A DNA stretch of 64,000 nucleotides from JAIOQJ01 sp963718635 (lineage in GTDB: Bacteria; Planctomycetota; Planctomycetia; Gemmatales; Gemmataceae), in contig OY970367.1 in assembly GCA_963718635.1 (NCBI GenBank), positions 4,526,001 through 4,590,000 of the forward strand, written 5' to 3'. Every line of letters begins with the position of its first letter. Positions within the stretch are counted from its first letter, which is position 1. Made by a program: the position numbers and the translations under genes. Shown piece by piece: positions 49,480 through 60,286 of this stretch. The notes below the pieces were generated by a model. That model saw nothing but the letters and a program-made list of their open reading frames with translations. It had not been told where the DNA came from and ran no database searches.

Positions 49480-49885
49480 ATGAATGTCCTATTCCCGCAG
49501 AACCCGTCGATGCGCAAGCTTCCTGAGCCAATCTTTGAAGCGGAGTTCGACGCCGCCAAATAGCTCGGCTTCGATTGTTTACTCTTCGATGAAGAGATCA
49601 TGCCGTATGAAGGAATCGAGCGAGCTTTGAAGCATTTTCCCGCGGGAACGGAGAGCAACTGCTCTATCGAGGTTGGATATTGACGGAAGAAGTATACCGC
49701 CCGTTTTACGACGCACTGGTCGAAAGAGGCTATCGCCTTATTAACTCGGGGGCACAATACGCGGAGGTTACTTACTTTCCCAACTACTATCCGAAAATCC
49801 GTGATGGATCACCGGAGGCGGTGTGGACAGATACACCCAAGGCGTACTTGGCATGGAGTCTGAGTTGCAAGCTAGGCGATTCTTC
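49480..49885 (+). pseudogene. Truncated R2K-like ATP-grasp gene
   Basis: The frame from ATG 49480 gives MNVLFPQNPSMRKLPEPIFE AEFDAAK, an in-frame TAG at 49561, then LGFDCLLFDEEI. After a frame change near 49655 it continues GEQLLYRGWILTEEVYRPFY DALVERGYRLINS and FPNYYPKIRDGSPEAVW. This matches the first ~130 residues of R2K-clade (CDC123-like) ATP-grasp proteins. It ends at LSCKLGD, just before where the catalytic Lys-rich half should begin, at the left repeat of the GxxExxY cassette. The second half is nowhere downstream. R2K enzymes are predicted ATP-dependent ligases. Confidence 0.65.
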
Positions 49886-50362
49886 TCGCGCAAAGCGCAA
49901 AGAAGAAAAGAAAGGGGCCATCGTGACAGAAAACGAGATCGCGAAGGTGGTGGTTGATGTCTGTTACCAGATTCATGTTCGCCTGGGTCCGGGACTTCTC
50001 GAGTCGGTCTATGTGCGAATAGTTCAATATGAACGCAACAAACGTGGTTTACACGTGCGGCGAGAAGTACCCATCTCGTTTCGATACGATGAGATGGAGT
50101 TCGATGAAGGCTTTCGCGCCGATTTGATTGTGGACGACAAAGTGATTCTGGAACTGAAGTCGGTGGAGAACACTTCTCCCATTCACAAGAAGCAACTCCT
50201 GACCTATCTCAAAATAACTCAGATGAGACTGGGTCTTTTGATCAACTTTGGAGTTCCACTCATTAAAGATGGCATTTTTCGGTTGGCGAACGGATTACCC
50301 GAATAATCTCCTTTCTTCTCTTCTTCTTCTCTTTGCCGCCTTTGCGGCTTTGCGCGAGATTC
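49883..50362. mobile_element. candidate mobile cassette: GxxExxY gene between long inverted repeats
   Basis: The left end (49883-49915) contains CTCGCGCAAAGCGCAAAGAA. The reverse complement of the right end (50310-50360) reads CTCGCGCAAAGCCGCAAAGG and then an AAGAAG-rich tract, also like the left. The only gene inside is the GxxExxY protein. The left end cuts an ATP-grasp gene and the right end stops a few bases before the pnkp ATG. No transposase or target duplication was found. Confidence 0.65.
49923..50306 (+). CDS. GxxExxY protein
   Basis: TIGR04256-type protein of 127 residues. The GTG at 49923 follows GGGG. Motifs: IAKVVVDVCYQIHVRLGPG, GLLESVY (the GxxExxY itself), then FRADLIVDDKVILELKSVEN, a PD-(D/E)XK-like Asp and Glu-x-Lys pair suggesting a nuclease-fold relative, and QLLTYLKITQMRLGLLINF. 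The family is often found beside repeats. The open frame extends upstream into the broken ATP-grasp gene (49680), which is fortuitous read-through. Confidence 0.87.
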   Translation: MTENEIAKVVVDVCYQIHVRLGPGLLESVYVRIVQYERNKRGLHVRREVPISFRYDEMEFDEGFRADLIVDDKVILELKSVENTSPIHKKQLLTYLKITQMRLGLLINFGVPLIKDGIFRLANGLPE

Positions 50363-50366
50363 TCTT

Positions 50367-52961
50367 ATGGCTATCTCCCTCCCTAAACTTTCCCTCGTCG
50401 TCCTGATCGGCCCTAGTGGTTCGGGCAAAAGCACCTTTGCGCAAGCACTTTTTGCCCACTGAAATCCTTTCCTCGGATGCCTGCCGAGCGATGGTCAGCG
50501 ATGATGAGAACAATCAGGCGGTTACGAACGAAGCCTTTGCCTTGTTGCACACAATCGCCGCGCAACGGCTTGCCCTCGGACGGCTGACGGTTATTGACGC
50601 CACCAATGTCCAGCCGGAAGCGCGCTCCACTGGTGGCCTTGGCGCGCAAGTACCACTGTTTGCCCGTTGCCATCGTTCTGAATCTCCCCGAAGATGTTTG
50701 CCACGAGCGCAACCGGTCGCGCTCGGATCGTTCGTTTGGACCGCACGTCATCCGCAACCAGCGCTCGCAACTGCGGCGATCACTGCGAGGCCTTCAGCGC
50801 GAAGGCTTTCGTCATGTATTCATCCTGGAACGCCCGGAGCAGGTCGAGGCGGCGGTAATCGAACGCGTTCCGTTGTGGAACGACCGCACCGCCGAACACG
50901 GCCCGTTCGACATCATCGGCGACGTTCACGGTTGCGCAGACGAGTTGGAGCAACTGCTGGAAAAGCTTGGCTATTATCTTGGCGAGCCCGGAGCGTCAGC
51001 GACCGGAGATGCGACCTACGCGCATCCAGAAGGCCGCAAGGCCGTGTTCGTCGGCGATCTCGTTGATCGTGGACCGCGAGTTCTCGATACCCTTCGCATC
51101 GTCCGCAACATGGTTAATCTCGGCGCTGCCCTGTGCGTGCCGGGCAACCACGATATGAAACTGCTGAAGAAGCTTAACGGGCGTGATGTGCTGATCACTC
51201 ACGGATTGGAACAAACACTTTCTGAGATTGATGCCCTGCCAGACGACGTACAGCCTGCCTTTACGAAATCGCTCGCCGAGTTTCTCGACGGGCTGGTAAG
51301 CCACTACGTTCTCGATGATGGCAAGCTGGTCGTCGCCCATGCGGGAATGAAGGCCGAAATGCAAGGGCGCGGCTCCGGCAAGGTGCGCGACTTCGCCCTC
51401 TACGGGGAGACAACCGGCGAGACGGATGAATTCGGCTTACCAGTCCGGTACAACTGGGCGGCGGAATACCGGGGCTCGGCAATGGTCGTCTACGGCCACA
51501 CGCCGATACCAGAACCGGAATGGCTGAATCGCACGGTCAACATCGACACGGGGTGTGTGTACGGCGGCAAGCTGACAGCTTTGCGTTATCCCGAAAAGGA
51601 GTTTGTTTCGGTCCCCGCCGCCAGGACTTACTGCGAACCGGCACGGCCGTTTTTGCCTAAATATAAGGAGGCGCCTAAACTCACCGCCCAGCAGTCGGAT
51701 GATGAAGTGCTTGATGCAGACGACGTGCTCGGCAAGCGCATCGTTTCGACCCGACTGCGTGGCAATGTGACGATTCGGGAAGCCAACGCCACGGCCGCGT
51801 TGGAAGTGATGAGCCGCTTTGCCGCCAACCCGAAGTGGCTGATCTATTTGCCGCCGACTATGTCGCCCTCGGAGACGAGTAGCGAGCCGGGGCTGCTCGA
51901 ACACCCTGCCGAGGCGTTTGCTTATTTCCGCAGCCAAGGGGCGCCGCAGGTTATTTGTGAAGAGAAGCATATGGGTTCGCGTGCGGTCGTGATCGTCTGC
52001 CGGGACGAGCAGGCGGCACGCGAGCGCTTCCGGCGTACTCGAAGGCGAGATCGGCATCGTCACCACGCGCACCGGCAGGCGGTTTTTCAATGAACCGGCA
52101 CTGGAGGCGCAGTTCCTGGATCGCGTGCGTTCGGCACTGACCGCAGCGGGCCTTTGGACGACGTTGAATACGACCTGGGTTTGCCTCGATTGCGAACTAA
52201 TGCCTTGGTCGGCGAAGGCGCAGGAGCTTCTGAAAACTCAATATGCAGCGGTCGGGGCTGCGGGGCAGGCAGCATTGCCGAGGGCAGTCGCGTCGCTGTC
52301 GCAAGCCTCTGCACTGTTGTCAGGAGACGAGCGCGGCAAGGCCGAACGAGTAATGGCCGATTGCCTACTCCGCGCGGAGCACGTCGATAAGTTCATTGCC
52401 GCCTATCGCCAATATTGTTGGCCGGTGAATTCACTCAACGACTTGAAGCTGGCGCCGTTTCATTTGCTGGCCTCCGAAGGCCGCGTTCACACGGATAAGA
52501 GTCACACATGGCACATGGAAACGCTGTCTGCCGTCTGCCGGCAAGATCCCGAACTGTTGCTCACGACTCATTACAAACTGATAGACGTGACTAATGCAGA
52601 TAGTATTGCGGACGGGTGCGCGTGGTGGGCGGAGCTGACCAGTCGGGGTGGCGAAGGCATGGTAGTCAAGCCACTCGACTTCATCCTCCGCGGCAAGCGC
52701 GGGCTTGCTCAGCCTGCAGTGAAGTGCCGCGGGCCAGAGTATCTCCGAATCATCTACGGCCCGGACTACACGACAGAGATTAGTCTAACCCGGCTGCGAA
52801 GCCGGGGCCTGAGCCATAAGCGATCACTCGCCCTTGGAGAGTTTGCACTCGGAATCGAAGGTTTGGAAAGGTTTGTTCGTCGGGAACCCTTGCGACGGGT
52901 TCACGAGTGCGTCTTTGGCGTGCTCGCTTTAGAGAGCGAGCCGGTGGATCCGAGGTTGTGA
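50367..52961 (+). CDS. pnkp: Pnkp: polynucleotide kinase-phosphatase-ligase (3 frameshifts)
   Basis: The RNA-repair enzyme that heals and seals cut RNA. Kinase, residues ~1-170: GPSGSGKSTFAQ P-loop, SSDACRAMVSDDENNQ, VIDATNVQ, RNRSRSDR. Metallophosphatase, ~180-380: DIIGDVHGC, FVGDLVDRGP, VPGNHD, YGHTPIPE. Ligase, ~470-860: nucleophile Lys in EEKHMGSR, then after a shift VCLDCELMPWS, GGEGMVVKP and KCRGPEYLRIIYG. Shifts near 50450, 50635 and 52035; pieces 50416-51066, 50594-52093 and 52125-52961. The ATG at 50367 is the correct start once the first shift is mended. Between two phosphatase motifs lies a short repeat-derived insert (50979-51010). It needs Hen1 for sealing; hen1 is at the other end of the island. 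Confidence 0.93.
50979..51010. repeat. half-copy of repeat family B translated inside pnkp
   Basis: The stretch GGCGAGCCCGGAGCGTCAGC plus GACCGGAGA equals the left arm of family B and is read in frame as GEPGASATG between LGYYL and the conserved HPEGRK. No right arm follows. Confidence 0.75.
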
Positions 52962-53204
52962 CTTTTGTTCATCGAGTTCGATGAAAGGATCGGACGATGC
53001 CTCAGGGCTTTCGCAAGGCGTTATCACGGCCAAGACCCGGCAATTGTCTTAGTCAGAATTAGCAATGTGTGGAAGCGGGCTTTAATATTCGAGCCGGAAG
53101 CATAAGTTTAGGAGCGGCACCCCTACCTCCTGACGGGTCGTGGCTCTGACGGGCGCTTGCTTTACCTCACCTCTTCTCTTCGCTGAGCGCAAACAGCTAC
53201 ATAT
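52962..53204. other. intergenic
   Basis: About 240 bases after pnkp with no coding frame of note. No convincing terminator hairpin with a T run was seen. Confidence 0.4.
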
Positions 53205-53983
53205 ATGACAGATCCCTTTCTTACCTATTTCCTGCTCTGCGGCTCGGCCTTTCTCGCCGGGGCCATCAACTCCGTGGCAGGGGGGGGCACTCTGCTGACG
53301 TTTCCGACTTTGCTCGCTGCGTTGAACGGAGACGGCGTCGTTGCCAATGGCACCAGCACTGTCGCGGTGATGCCCGGTTCCATGGCTGGCTCCTGGGCTT
53401 ACCGCCGTGAGCTAGCCGACAAGCGCGAGATGTTTTTGCGCTTCTCGCGCCCAGCCTGATCGGCGGCGGCATCGGGGCTTCGCTCGCTACGTGCCTGCCT
53501 GATCGCGTATTTAACTCGCTAGTTCCGTGGCTCATTCTGACAGCAGCGACGCTTTTTCTAATCCAACGGCCGGTCCAACGCTGGGTCGGAGTGCATCAGC
53601 ACAGCGGGCCTCCGAGCCAGCGCACGCTGTGCTTTATTTCCTTCTTTCAATTTCTAGTTGCGATCTACGGCGGCTATTTCGGCGCGGGAATTGGAATCTT
53701 GATGCTTAGCGCGCTGGCGTTCATGTCGGTTGGCGACATTCATCATATGAATGGCATGAAGACTCTCTTGGCCACGGCGATCAATGCCGTCGCCGTTGTG
53801 GTCTTCGCCATTCAAGGAAAGGTGAACTGGAATTTTGCGCTGGCAATGGCTGTTGCGTGCATTGCAGGCGGCTACCTCGGCGCCCGCTGGGCACGCCGTC
53901 TGAAGCCGATTTGCGTTCGAGGTATCGTCATCTCGATCGGATTTGGTCTTTCCGCTTATTACTTTTGGCAGCAGTTTGGATAA
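53205..53983 (+). CDS. TauE/SafE (TSUP) family permease (frameshifted)
   Basis: Membrane exporter or importer of sulfur-containing anions. The first frame gives LAGAINSVAGGGTLLTFPTL and VANGTSTVAVMPGSMAGSWA YRREL, the first TSUP repeat. A one-base change near 53445 continues SLIGGGIGASL, then FISFFQFLVAIYGGYFGAGI, GILMLSALAFM and AVACIAGGYLGARWARRL, the second repeat. About eight membrane helices in ~259 residues, the normal size. Pieces: 53205-53459 and 53591-53983. Confidence 0.88.
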
Positions 53984-54005
53984 CGTTAATTGACTCTGCA
54001 GTTCA

Positions 54006-54091
54006 GGCGAGCCGGGAGCGTGATGTGAGCGACCGGAGAAAGGCGCCCAAAACTGCCAACTTTCTCCGGTCGCTCACGCTCTCGGCTCGCC
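54006..54091. repeat. palindromic repeat family B, copy 6
   Basis: Ends GGCGAGCCGGGAGCGTGATG and GCTCACGCTCTCGGCTCGCC, with inner GCGACCGGAGAAA and TTTCTCCGGTCGC. It lies between the convergent permease and ParA-WD40 genes. This is the most regular copy. Confidence 0.88.
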
Positions 54092-54108
54092 ACAAATTCG
54101 CTTAGCCT

Positions 54109-57100
54109 TTATGACTTCGCAACCTGCACCGCATGCGGCGCGTAGGCTACCGCGTGCGGCTTGCCCCCGGGTTGAATCAAGGCGACGCGTTCTCGGCTCC
54201 ACATCAGATCCCATAGGCCGATCGTCCCATCGTGGCTTGCCGTTGCCAGGGAAGCGCCGTCGTGCGAAACGGCAATGCCGCGAACGGAATCAGTATGACC
54301 TGTCAAAACGCGGATCACTAGACGCGTCGTCAAGTCCCAGACTTTGGCTGTTTTATCCCAACTGCCGGTGACGGCACGCCGGCCATCGGGCAGGAACACG
54401 ACCGAACTAACCGCCAACGCATGGTCGGCCAACGTCGAAACCAGCGTCCCGGTCTTCACGTCCCAGAGTTTGGCCGTCCGGTCCCAACTTCCGGACAGCA
54501 GCATTTGGCTATCCGGTGAAAAAGCGAGCGACGACACGTTCTTTTCGTGCCCGCGGAGAGTGAAACGCTCGCTGAGCGTGTCCGTCTGCCAGACTTTGAT
54601 CGTTTTATCCCAGCCGGCCGTTGCCATCAGTCGTCCGTCCGGCGAGAAAGATACGGCAGCAATGGCGCCCCGGTGGCCAGTGAGGGTAGCCTTGCAGCTT
54701 CCGGAAGGAATGTCCCAGATGCGGACACTCATATCCCAGCTTCCGGAGGCAATGGTTCGTCCATCGCGGTGGAAAGCAACGCTGGTCACATCGCCCGAGT
54801 GCCCTTTAAAAGCGAAGCGATCAGTGCCCGACGCTACGTCCCAAAGCCGTACGGTTTCATCAAGCCCGCCGCTTACGAGGAATTGCCCTTCCGGGCTAAA
54901 GGCAAGCGCAAATACGTCGCGCGAGTGACCACCGAGAGTCGCCGAGTTCGCATGCGTGACGATATCCCACATCGCGATCGAACCATCGAGACCGGCAGAG
55001 GCTAACAAGTGCCGGCCAACCTTCAATGGCTCCGCGTGCGTGGGTCGGGGAGCCGGGACCACGGCTTCGAGTGTAGCGGGCGCCGGTGGAACGGGTGGCG
55101 GAGGCGGCGCAAAAGGGACTCGTGGCGGGATCGGCACCGCCACCGCCGCTTTGATCGAGGCAATCGGCGCCGGCATCGTCGGCCGTTTGATCGCTAACGG
55201 GGTCGTGCGCGGATTGATCGTTTCTTTGGCTTGGAGACCCGCTTCCGTCAGGCTGCCCGTCTCTTCGCCCGTGTAGGGATCCCAGAAGCGGCACAGTACG
55301 ATCCCAAGCGGTGGACGCCAACTGTCGCCCATCAGGCGCAAAAGCCACACAAGTTACTTCCGCCTTATGGCCGTAGAGGGTGTGCAGCAATTGACCGGTA
55401 ATGGCGTTCCAGATTTTGACGCATTGATCCCAACCCCCAGTTGCCAACAGCGACCCTTCAGCGCCAAAGGCCACGGACGATGCTACGCGCGAGTGAGCGG
55501 TCAAGTGGAACCACTCCTCTCCGGTGCCGGCGTCCCAGATTTTAACGGTGCCATCGCCCCCCGCCGAAGCGAGCGATTCGCCGTCGGGCGAAAAGGCGAC
55601 GCAGCAGACTTCGCGAGCATGGCCGCGTAAAACGAAAGCGCTCTTCGCCGGTCTCGAGATTCCAAACACGTACGGTTCCATCTTCGCTGCCGGAAGCGAG
55701 CGTCAGCCCGGAGGGACCAAACGTCAACGCTGCCACGCCATCCGTATGGCCGGTGAGGGTCGTGATTTCGCGGCCCACAGTCCAGTCCCAAATCTTAACG
55801 GTCTTATCCCAACTGCTGGAGGCGAGCCAGCGTCCATCGGGTGAAAAGGCCACTGATGTTACTTGCGATAAATGCCCCGAGAGTTGCTGCAGTTGATTGC
55901 CGGCAAGATCCCAGATGCGTGCCGTCATATCCGCGCCGCCCGTCGCAATATGGCGGTTATCCGCAGCGAAGGCGACGGTAAGAACCTCGCCGGTGTGGCC
56001 GCGCAACGGGACAGTCAACGTTCCCGTGGCTGATTCCCAGACTAATACAGTGGCGTCACCACGAGCGGCGGCGAGCAAGTGGCCATCCGGGCAATAGGCT
56101 AAAGCATTGAACGCGCCTCCTTTGGCTTCCGCCTGGATAGCCCGTGGACGCGGCGTCAGCATTGGCCTCGGATGCGCCATTTCGTGCGCTACAACAGCCT
56201 GCGGCAGGATGAATTCTGCCTTGCTGGGCGTCAGCGGGGTTGCAATCGTCGGCGGCACGACATCGGCGGGCAATAAGAGACTCGTCGGCGGCGCGGCCCA
56301 TGTCTGCACGGAGTCATCTTCGTCATCAGCCCGAGGTGGAGCGGAAGGAGCGGACGGCACCATCGGCCTGGCGATCGGCGCAGGGGGAGGCGTACGAGTG
56401 CGCGATGGCGGTAAAGATACCGTCGCCCCTCGTCGGACTTCAACCTCGGGCGCGGACGGCGGAAGAGGTGTCTTCCCCCCTGCCGAGGCATTCGCGTTGG
56501 TCGGCGTCTCCTTTGGATTGAAAGAAACGGCCGTGGTCTTGGCGTCGTTGCTTGTCTGTACGCGAAGCGTCGCCGATTCTTTCCCTGTTCCTATATCCCA
56601 GAACTTCACGGTTCTATCGAGACTGGCCGAGGCCACCTGCGTGCCGGCCGGATCAAACGCCACCGAAGTGATAACATTGGCGTGTCCGGTAAAAGTTGCC
56701 CGTAGATGACCCGTGTCTGCCTGCCAGAGCCGAACCGTCCGATCCCAGGAGACGCTAGCTATAGTGTTGCCATCGGGTGAATAACTGAGTGCGGTGACTT
56801 CGCCGGTATGAGCCCGCATCACGAATAGTTCTTTGCTCGTATCCAGATCCCAAAGTCGGATCGTATGATCCAGGCCGGCTGATGCCAAAAATTTCCCGGT
56901 CGGCGCAAAGGCGACGCAAGTAACGTCGCCGCTGTGTCCCTTTAACGATGCGAGATTCGGGCCACCCTCGCGCGACCAAACGCGAACCGTCTTGTCCCAG
57001 CTGCCGGAAGCAACCAGCGTTCCTTCGCGGTTCACCGCCACTGAGGTCACCATGCGCTGATGGCCTTGAAGAACGCTTAGCGGCTGGCCATCCTTTGCAT

Positions 57101-58511
57101 TCCAGAAGCGAACCGTCTTATCCCAGCCGCCACTGACCAATATGTTTCCGGACGGCGAAAACTGAACCGCAGTCACCACGCCGGTATGCCCTTGAAGCGT
57201 CGCCGTGCAACGGCCGTCCACCGCATCCCACAAGCGGAGAGTTTTATCCCAGCTAGCGGTGGCAATCGTGTCGCCATGCGGCGAAAACGCCACCGAACTA
57301 ATGACTCCGCCATGCCCGCGCAAGGTGAGGACATCGGCGCCTGTTTCCAAGTCCCAAATCTTGACCGTCTTATCCCAACTGGCGGTTGCAATGCGGTTGC
57401 CATCCGGAGAGAAGACTACGCATGTAATATCCCCCGTATGCCCGCGCGGAATCTCGTGCTCGACCGAAGCAAAAGGAGGCGCTTTTGTCATCGGTTCCTT
57501 GTTGATGAGCGCGGCAGGCGGATCAACAACATCAGCAAACGGAACTTGGACGACGATCGCTTCAGCGACCGGGACCGCATCGGGAGGCGCGGCAAGTGCG
57601 GGCGGGATGATGCCGCTCATACTTTCAAGCGAAACGACAACCTGTTCGAGCGGCGGGCTCAACATGTCCTGCGTCGACTGCAGCGGCACGGCTTCCGCAA
57701 AAGGCGCAGGCGCCGCCGGATGGGGAACGCTGCCGGACGAGTCTTTGAAGAGATCAATTTGTTCGTTGTCGCTCATGCCGATTAGCCCTAAATTGCTCGC
57801 CAATGCCATATATTGTTTAGACGATGCCGCCTGCGGGTTTATGACGACGATGGGCTTGCTCAACAAGCCCGCCCGGGCAATTTCCAAATCGTAGGGAATT
57901 GTTTGCGGCAACATCGTCCGGGCAAAAACCCGTCGTAGCTCGGTCTCCCACGGCCCGCCAATTTGTTCGGTAGGAGGCAACGTTAGCAAAAGTCCGCGCA
58001 GCACGACGGAGCTGCCTTCATCTTGCACTAATTTAATCAATTGCAGAAAGGTCGGCACGGTGCGAAAGGCCAGTGGCTCCGCGCGGATGATCAAAATCAT
58101 TTCATCCGCATGGCGTACCAGATTGCGCAACTGCATGCCGCCAAGAACAGGAGGCGCGTCAAAGATAATCCATCCGTATTGCTCGAATGCGGCTTCTTTG
58201 TCGATCAAGCCGAGAAACTCGTCGAGAGTGTGGGCGGGCGCTGATGAGTCGCCATAAGGCGAAGTGACGTCGAATCCGGGGAGCAAATCCTTCCAGAGCG
58301 GCGCCAGACTTGTGATACCCACCGAAGCCAATCCGGGCGATTGCGGATGGTTGGCCAGATTTAATGCGGTTGCGGCGCCGGCAAGCGGGTCGGCATCGAC
58401 TAGCAATACGCGGCCGCCAGTGAGCGCAATGGCGCTCGCCAAGTTGATGGCGGTGGTCGTCTTGCCGACTCCCCCCTTCTGGCTGGCGATTAGTAACTTG
58501 CGCACTGGCAT
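54109..58511 (-). CDS. ParA/MinD-type ATPase fused to three WD40 propellers (2 frameshifts)
   Basis: A protein of ~1,467 residues. Residues 1-250 are a ParA/MinD ATPase: deviant Walker A KGGVGKTT, VLLVDADP, IIFDAPP. After a ~110-residue Pro/Ala-rich linker come seven WD40 repeats (~355-650: GHTGDITCVVFSPDG through FWDIGTGKES), a linker, seven more (~798-1075), a Pro-rich linker, and a last seven (~1167-1453), each with GH and WD-type motifs; 21 repeats or three full propellers. Shifts near 55633 and 55290; pieces 55542-58556, 54896-55681 and 54109-55350. The ATG at 58511 puts the Walker A at the normal place and has GGGGG upstream. No ParB partner or parS is visible. Role unknown; perhaps positioning a cargo bound by the propellers. 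Confidence 0.85.
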
Positions 58512-58888
58512 ACCCCCGGACGACGGCATAGATTGTGCCGAACCGATAACTTGCACCGATTATCGATTATGGGGTATTTGCAGCAGCCTGCCAAGCACTT
58601 CCGCAGTCTCTCAACCGGCCTAAAATCCCCGCAGGCATCATAATCCGCCCAGCCCGAATGATCGGTTACGGTACTTTGCCGATTTTAACACGTTCGACGG
58701 TCGATAGCTCGCATACCTTTTTATGAAGCGCTGCCGTATAGAAGGGCCCTCGGCCGAAAAGAGTGACAGCCGGCGTTCACGGGGCAGGAAGCTCGGTGGC
58801 GCGGCATACTCACGAATGTCAGTCGCCTTGGCAGCCCAAGCCAGATTTCGCCGGACATTCCGTTGATAGGCCACGGAGGGTATGCGCG

Positions 58889-60148
58889 ATGAGACTCTTT
58901 CTCGCATTGGCTGCCAGCGCCCTGTTCGTCACTGCCGAGCGCGCCCGCAGTCAGCCGGCGGCCAGTCTCGGTAAGCCGACCCCCGCGGCTACGCTTGGGC
59001 TACCGGTAGGAAAGGCCGCTACCCCTTTGATTGCGCGAGGGGCATCCCCCGATCCCCTGGTTGGCGATTATATCCCGGCGGCCCGGCTTGGCCCGATCTC
59101 TGAAGTCCGCTTTGCGCCCGACCCTGCTCCCGAGATGACGGCCACACCCGAAGAGCGATACAACTGGGGCATTCGTGATCGCTCAAACCCCCCGGCCCGA
59201 TTGCAAGCGGCCCCTTCCAACGGCTACTCCAGCCAGCAAAGCCATAGTCTTTTTGGCGAAAAGGTCGGTGAACTGTTTGACAACGGCGGTAGCGCAGGAG
59301 GAGGCCGTGCACCGGCCGGCGAACGTTTCAAAAGCGATCACTGTTTTGACGACATGATTTCGCCGATGACCAACCCGTTCTTGAATGAGGATCCACGGGC
59401 ACTCACGGAAATTCGCCCGATTTTCATGTATCAAACCATTCCAGGCGGCAACAGCGTCTATCATGGCGGCAACATCGAATACTTTGGCCTGCAAGCCCGT
59501 ATTGCCCTGACTCAACGTATATCCATTGTGATGAACAAGCTCGGCGGCATCTCGATCAATCCGGGAGCCGATTCGACAGTTGGCAGCGCTACTGGCTTCT
59601 CGGAGATTTGGCTCGGACCCAAGCTTACCTGGTATCGCGAGGATCAAACCGGCACCGTCTCGGCCATCGGCTTGATTTTTCAGATCCCGACTGGCCCGGC
59701 ACGCGCCCTGCAAAACACCGGCAGCCTCTCCCTGACTCCGTACGTCAACGTGGCGCAGCGCATCGCGAACACGAGCTGGGGCACGTTTAATTTCATGGAC
59801 ACCTTGGGACTGAATCTCTCGACGAATTCTGTGCGCAGCAACTATCTTTACAATTCGGCTCACGTCGATTTTGATCTCCTCAATTGGCATTACGTCTACC
59901 CATTAGTGGAATTGAATTGGTTCCAATACACCTCTAACGGGAGCGCGCGAACCGTCAATTTTGAGGGACACGATCTCGCGAATCTCGGGGCCAGTGCGTC
60001 AGGTCACAGCTTCATGAGTCTTGCCTTCGGCTCGCGCTTCAAAGTGAGCGAAGCGATCCAGTTCGGCCTCGCCGCCGAGTTCCCGCTGCTCGGCAACCGC
60101 GACCTGCAAAACTTCCGGCTTACCGTCGATATGATCTGGCGCTACTAA
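58889..60148 (+). CDS. Exported beta-barrel-like outer-membrane protein
   Basis: Signal peptide MRLFLALAASALFVTAERAR; ATG 58889 with GGAGGG eight bases upstream, preferred over the long frame from 58763. Residues ~40-160 are Pro/Ala-rich, the rest alternates beta strands typical of a porin-like barrel: SEIWLGPKLTWYREDQTGTV, LIFQIPTGPA, YVNVAQRIANTSWGTFNFMD, ending FRLTVDMIWRY with a terminal aromatic residue as in outer-membrane barrels. A set of Asn-Pro-rich phrases (MTNPFLNEDPRALTEIRPIF) marks a planctomycete family without a named function. Confidence 0.75.
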   Translation: MRLFLALAASALFVTAERARSQPAASLGKPTPAATLGLPVGKAATPLIARGASPDPLVGDYIPAARLGPISEVRFAPDPAPEMTATPEERYNWGIRDRSNPPARLQAAPSNGYSSQQSHSLFGEKVGELFDNGGSAGGGRAPAGERFKSDHCFDDMISPMTNPFLNEDPRALTEIRPIFMYQTIPGGNSVYHGGNIEYFGLQARIALTQRISIVMNKLGGISINPGADSTVGSATGFSEIWLGPKLTWYREDQTGTVSAIGLIFQIPTGPARALQNTGSLSLTPYVNVAQRIANTSWGTFNFMDTLGLNLSTNSVRSNYLYNSAHVDFDLLNWHYVYPLVELNWFQYTSNGSARTVNFEGHDLANLGASASGHSFMSLAFGSRFKVSEAIQFGLAAEFPLLGNRDLQNFRLTVDMIWRY

Positions 60149-60180
60149 TTTGAAATAGAGCGACAGCAACCGCATTGAAG

Positions 60181-60212
60181 AAAAGCGGGGCGCTAAAAGC
60201 GCCCCGCTTTTT
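60181..60212 (+). terminator. Rho-independent terminator
   Basis: A 13-bp perfect GC-rich stem (AAAAGCGGGGCGC / GCGCCCCGCTTTT) with a TAAAA loop and following T residues, 32 bases after the barrel-protein stop. Confidence 0.9.
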
Positions 60213-60286
60213 GTTGCGCCCTAAGCTATAAGGGCGTAAGTACGCCGTCGCTGGCTCGCCATTTCTAGCATTGCGCACTGGATAGA

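Noticed and set aside
49680..50306. 208-codon frame as one protein
   Set aside because: It fuses the tail of the broken ATP-grasp gene to the GxxExxY gene across the left inverted repeat; the GxxExxY protein has its own GTG start and ribosome site at 49923.
54109..58511. periodic DNA repeats as a satellite array
   Set aside because: The ~126-base periodicity is explained by translated WD40 repeats with family-typical residues.
58638..58907. 89-codon minus-strand frame upstream of the barrel protein
   Set aside because: It overlaps the signal-peptide start and ribosome site of the plus-strand gene and shows no family character.
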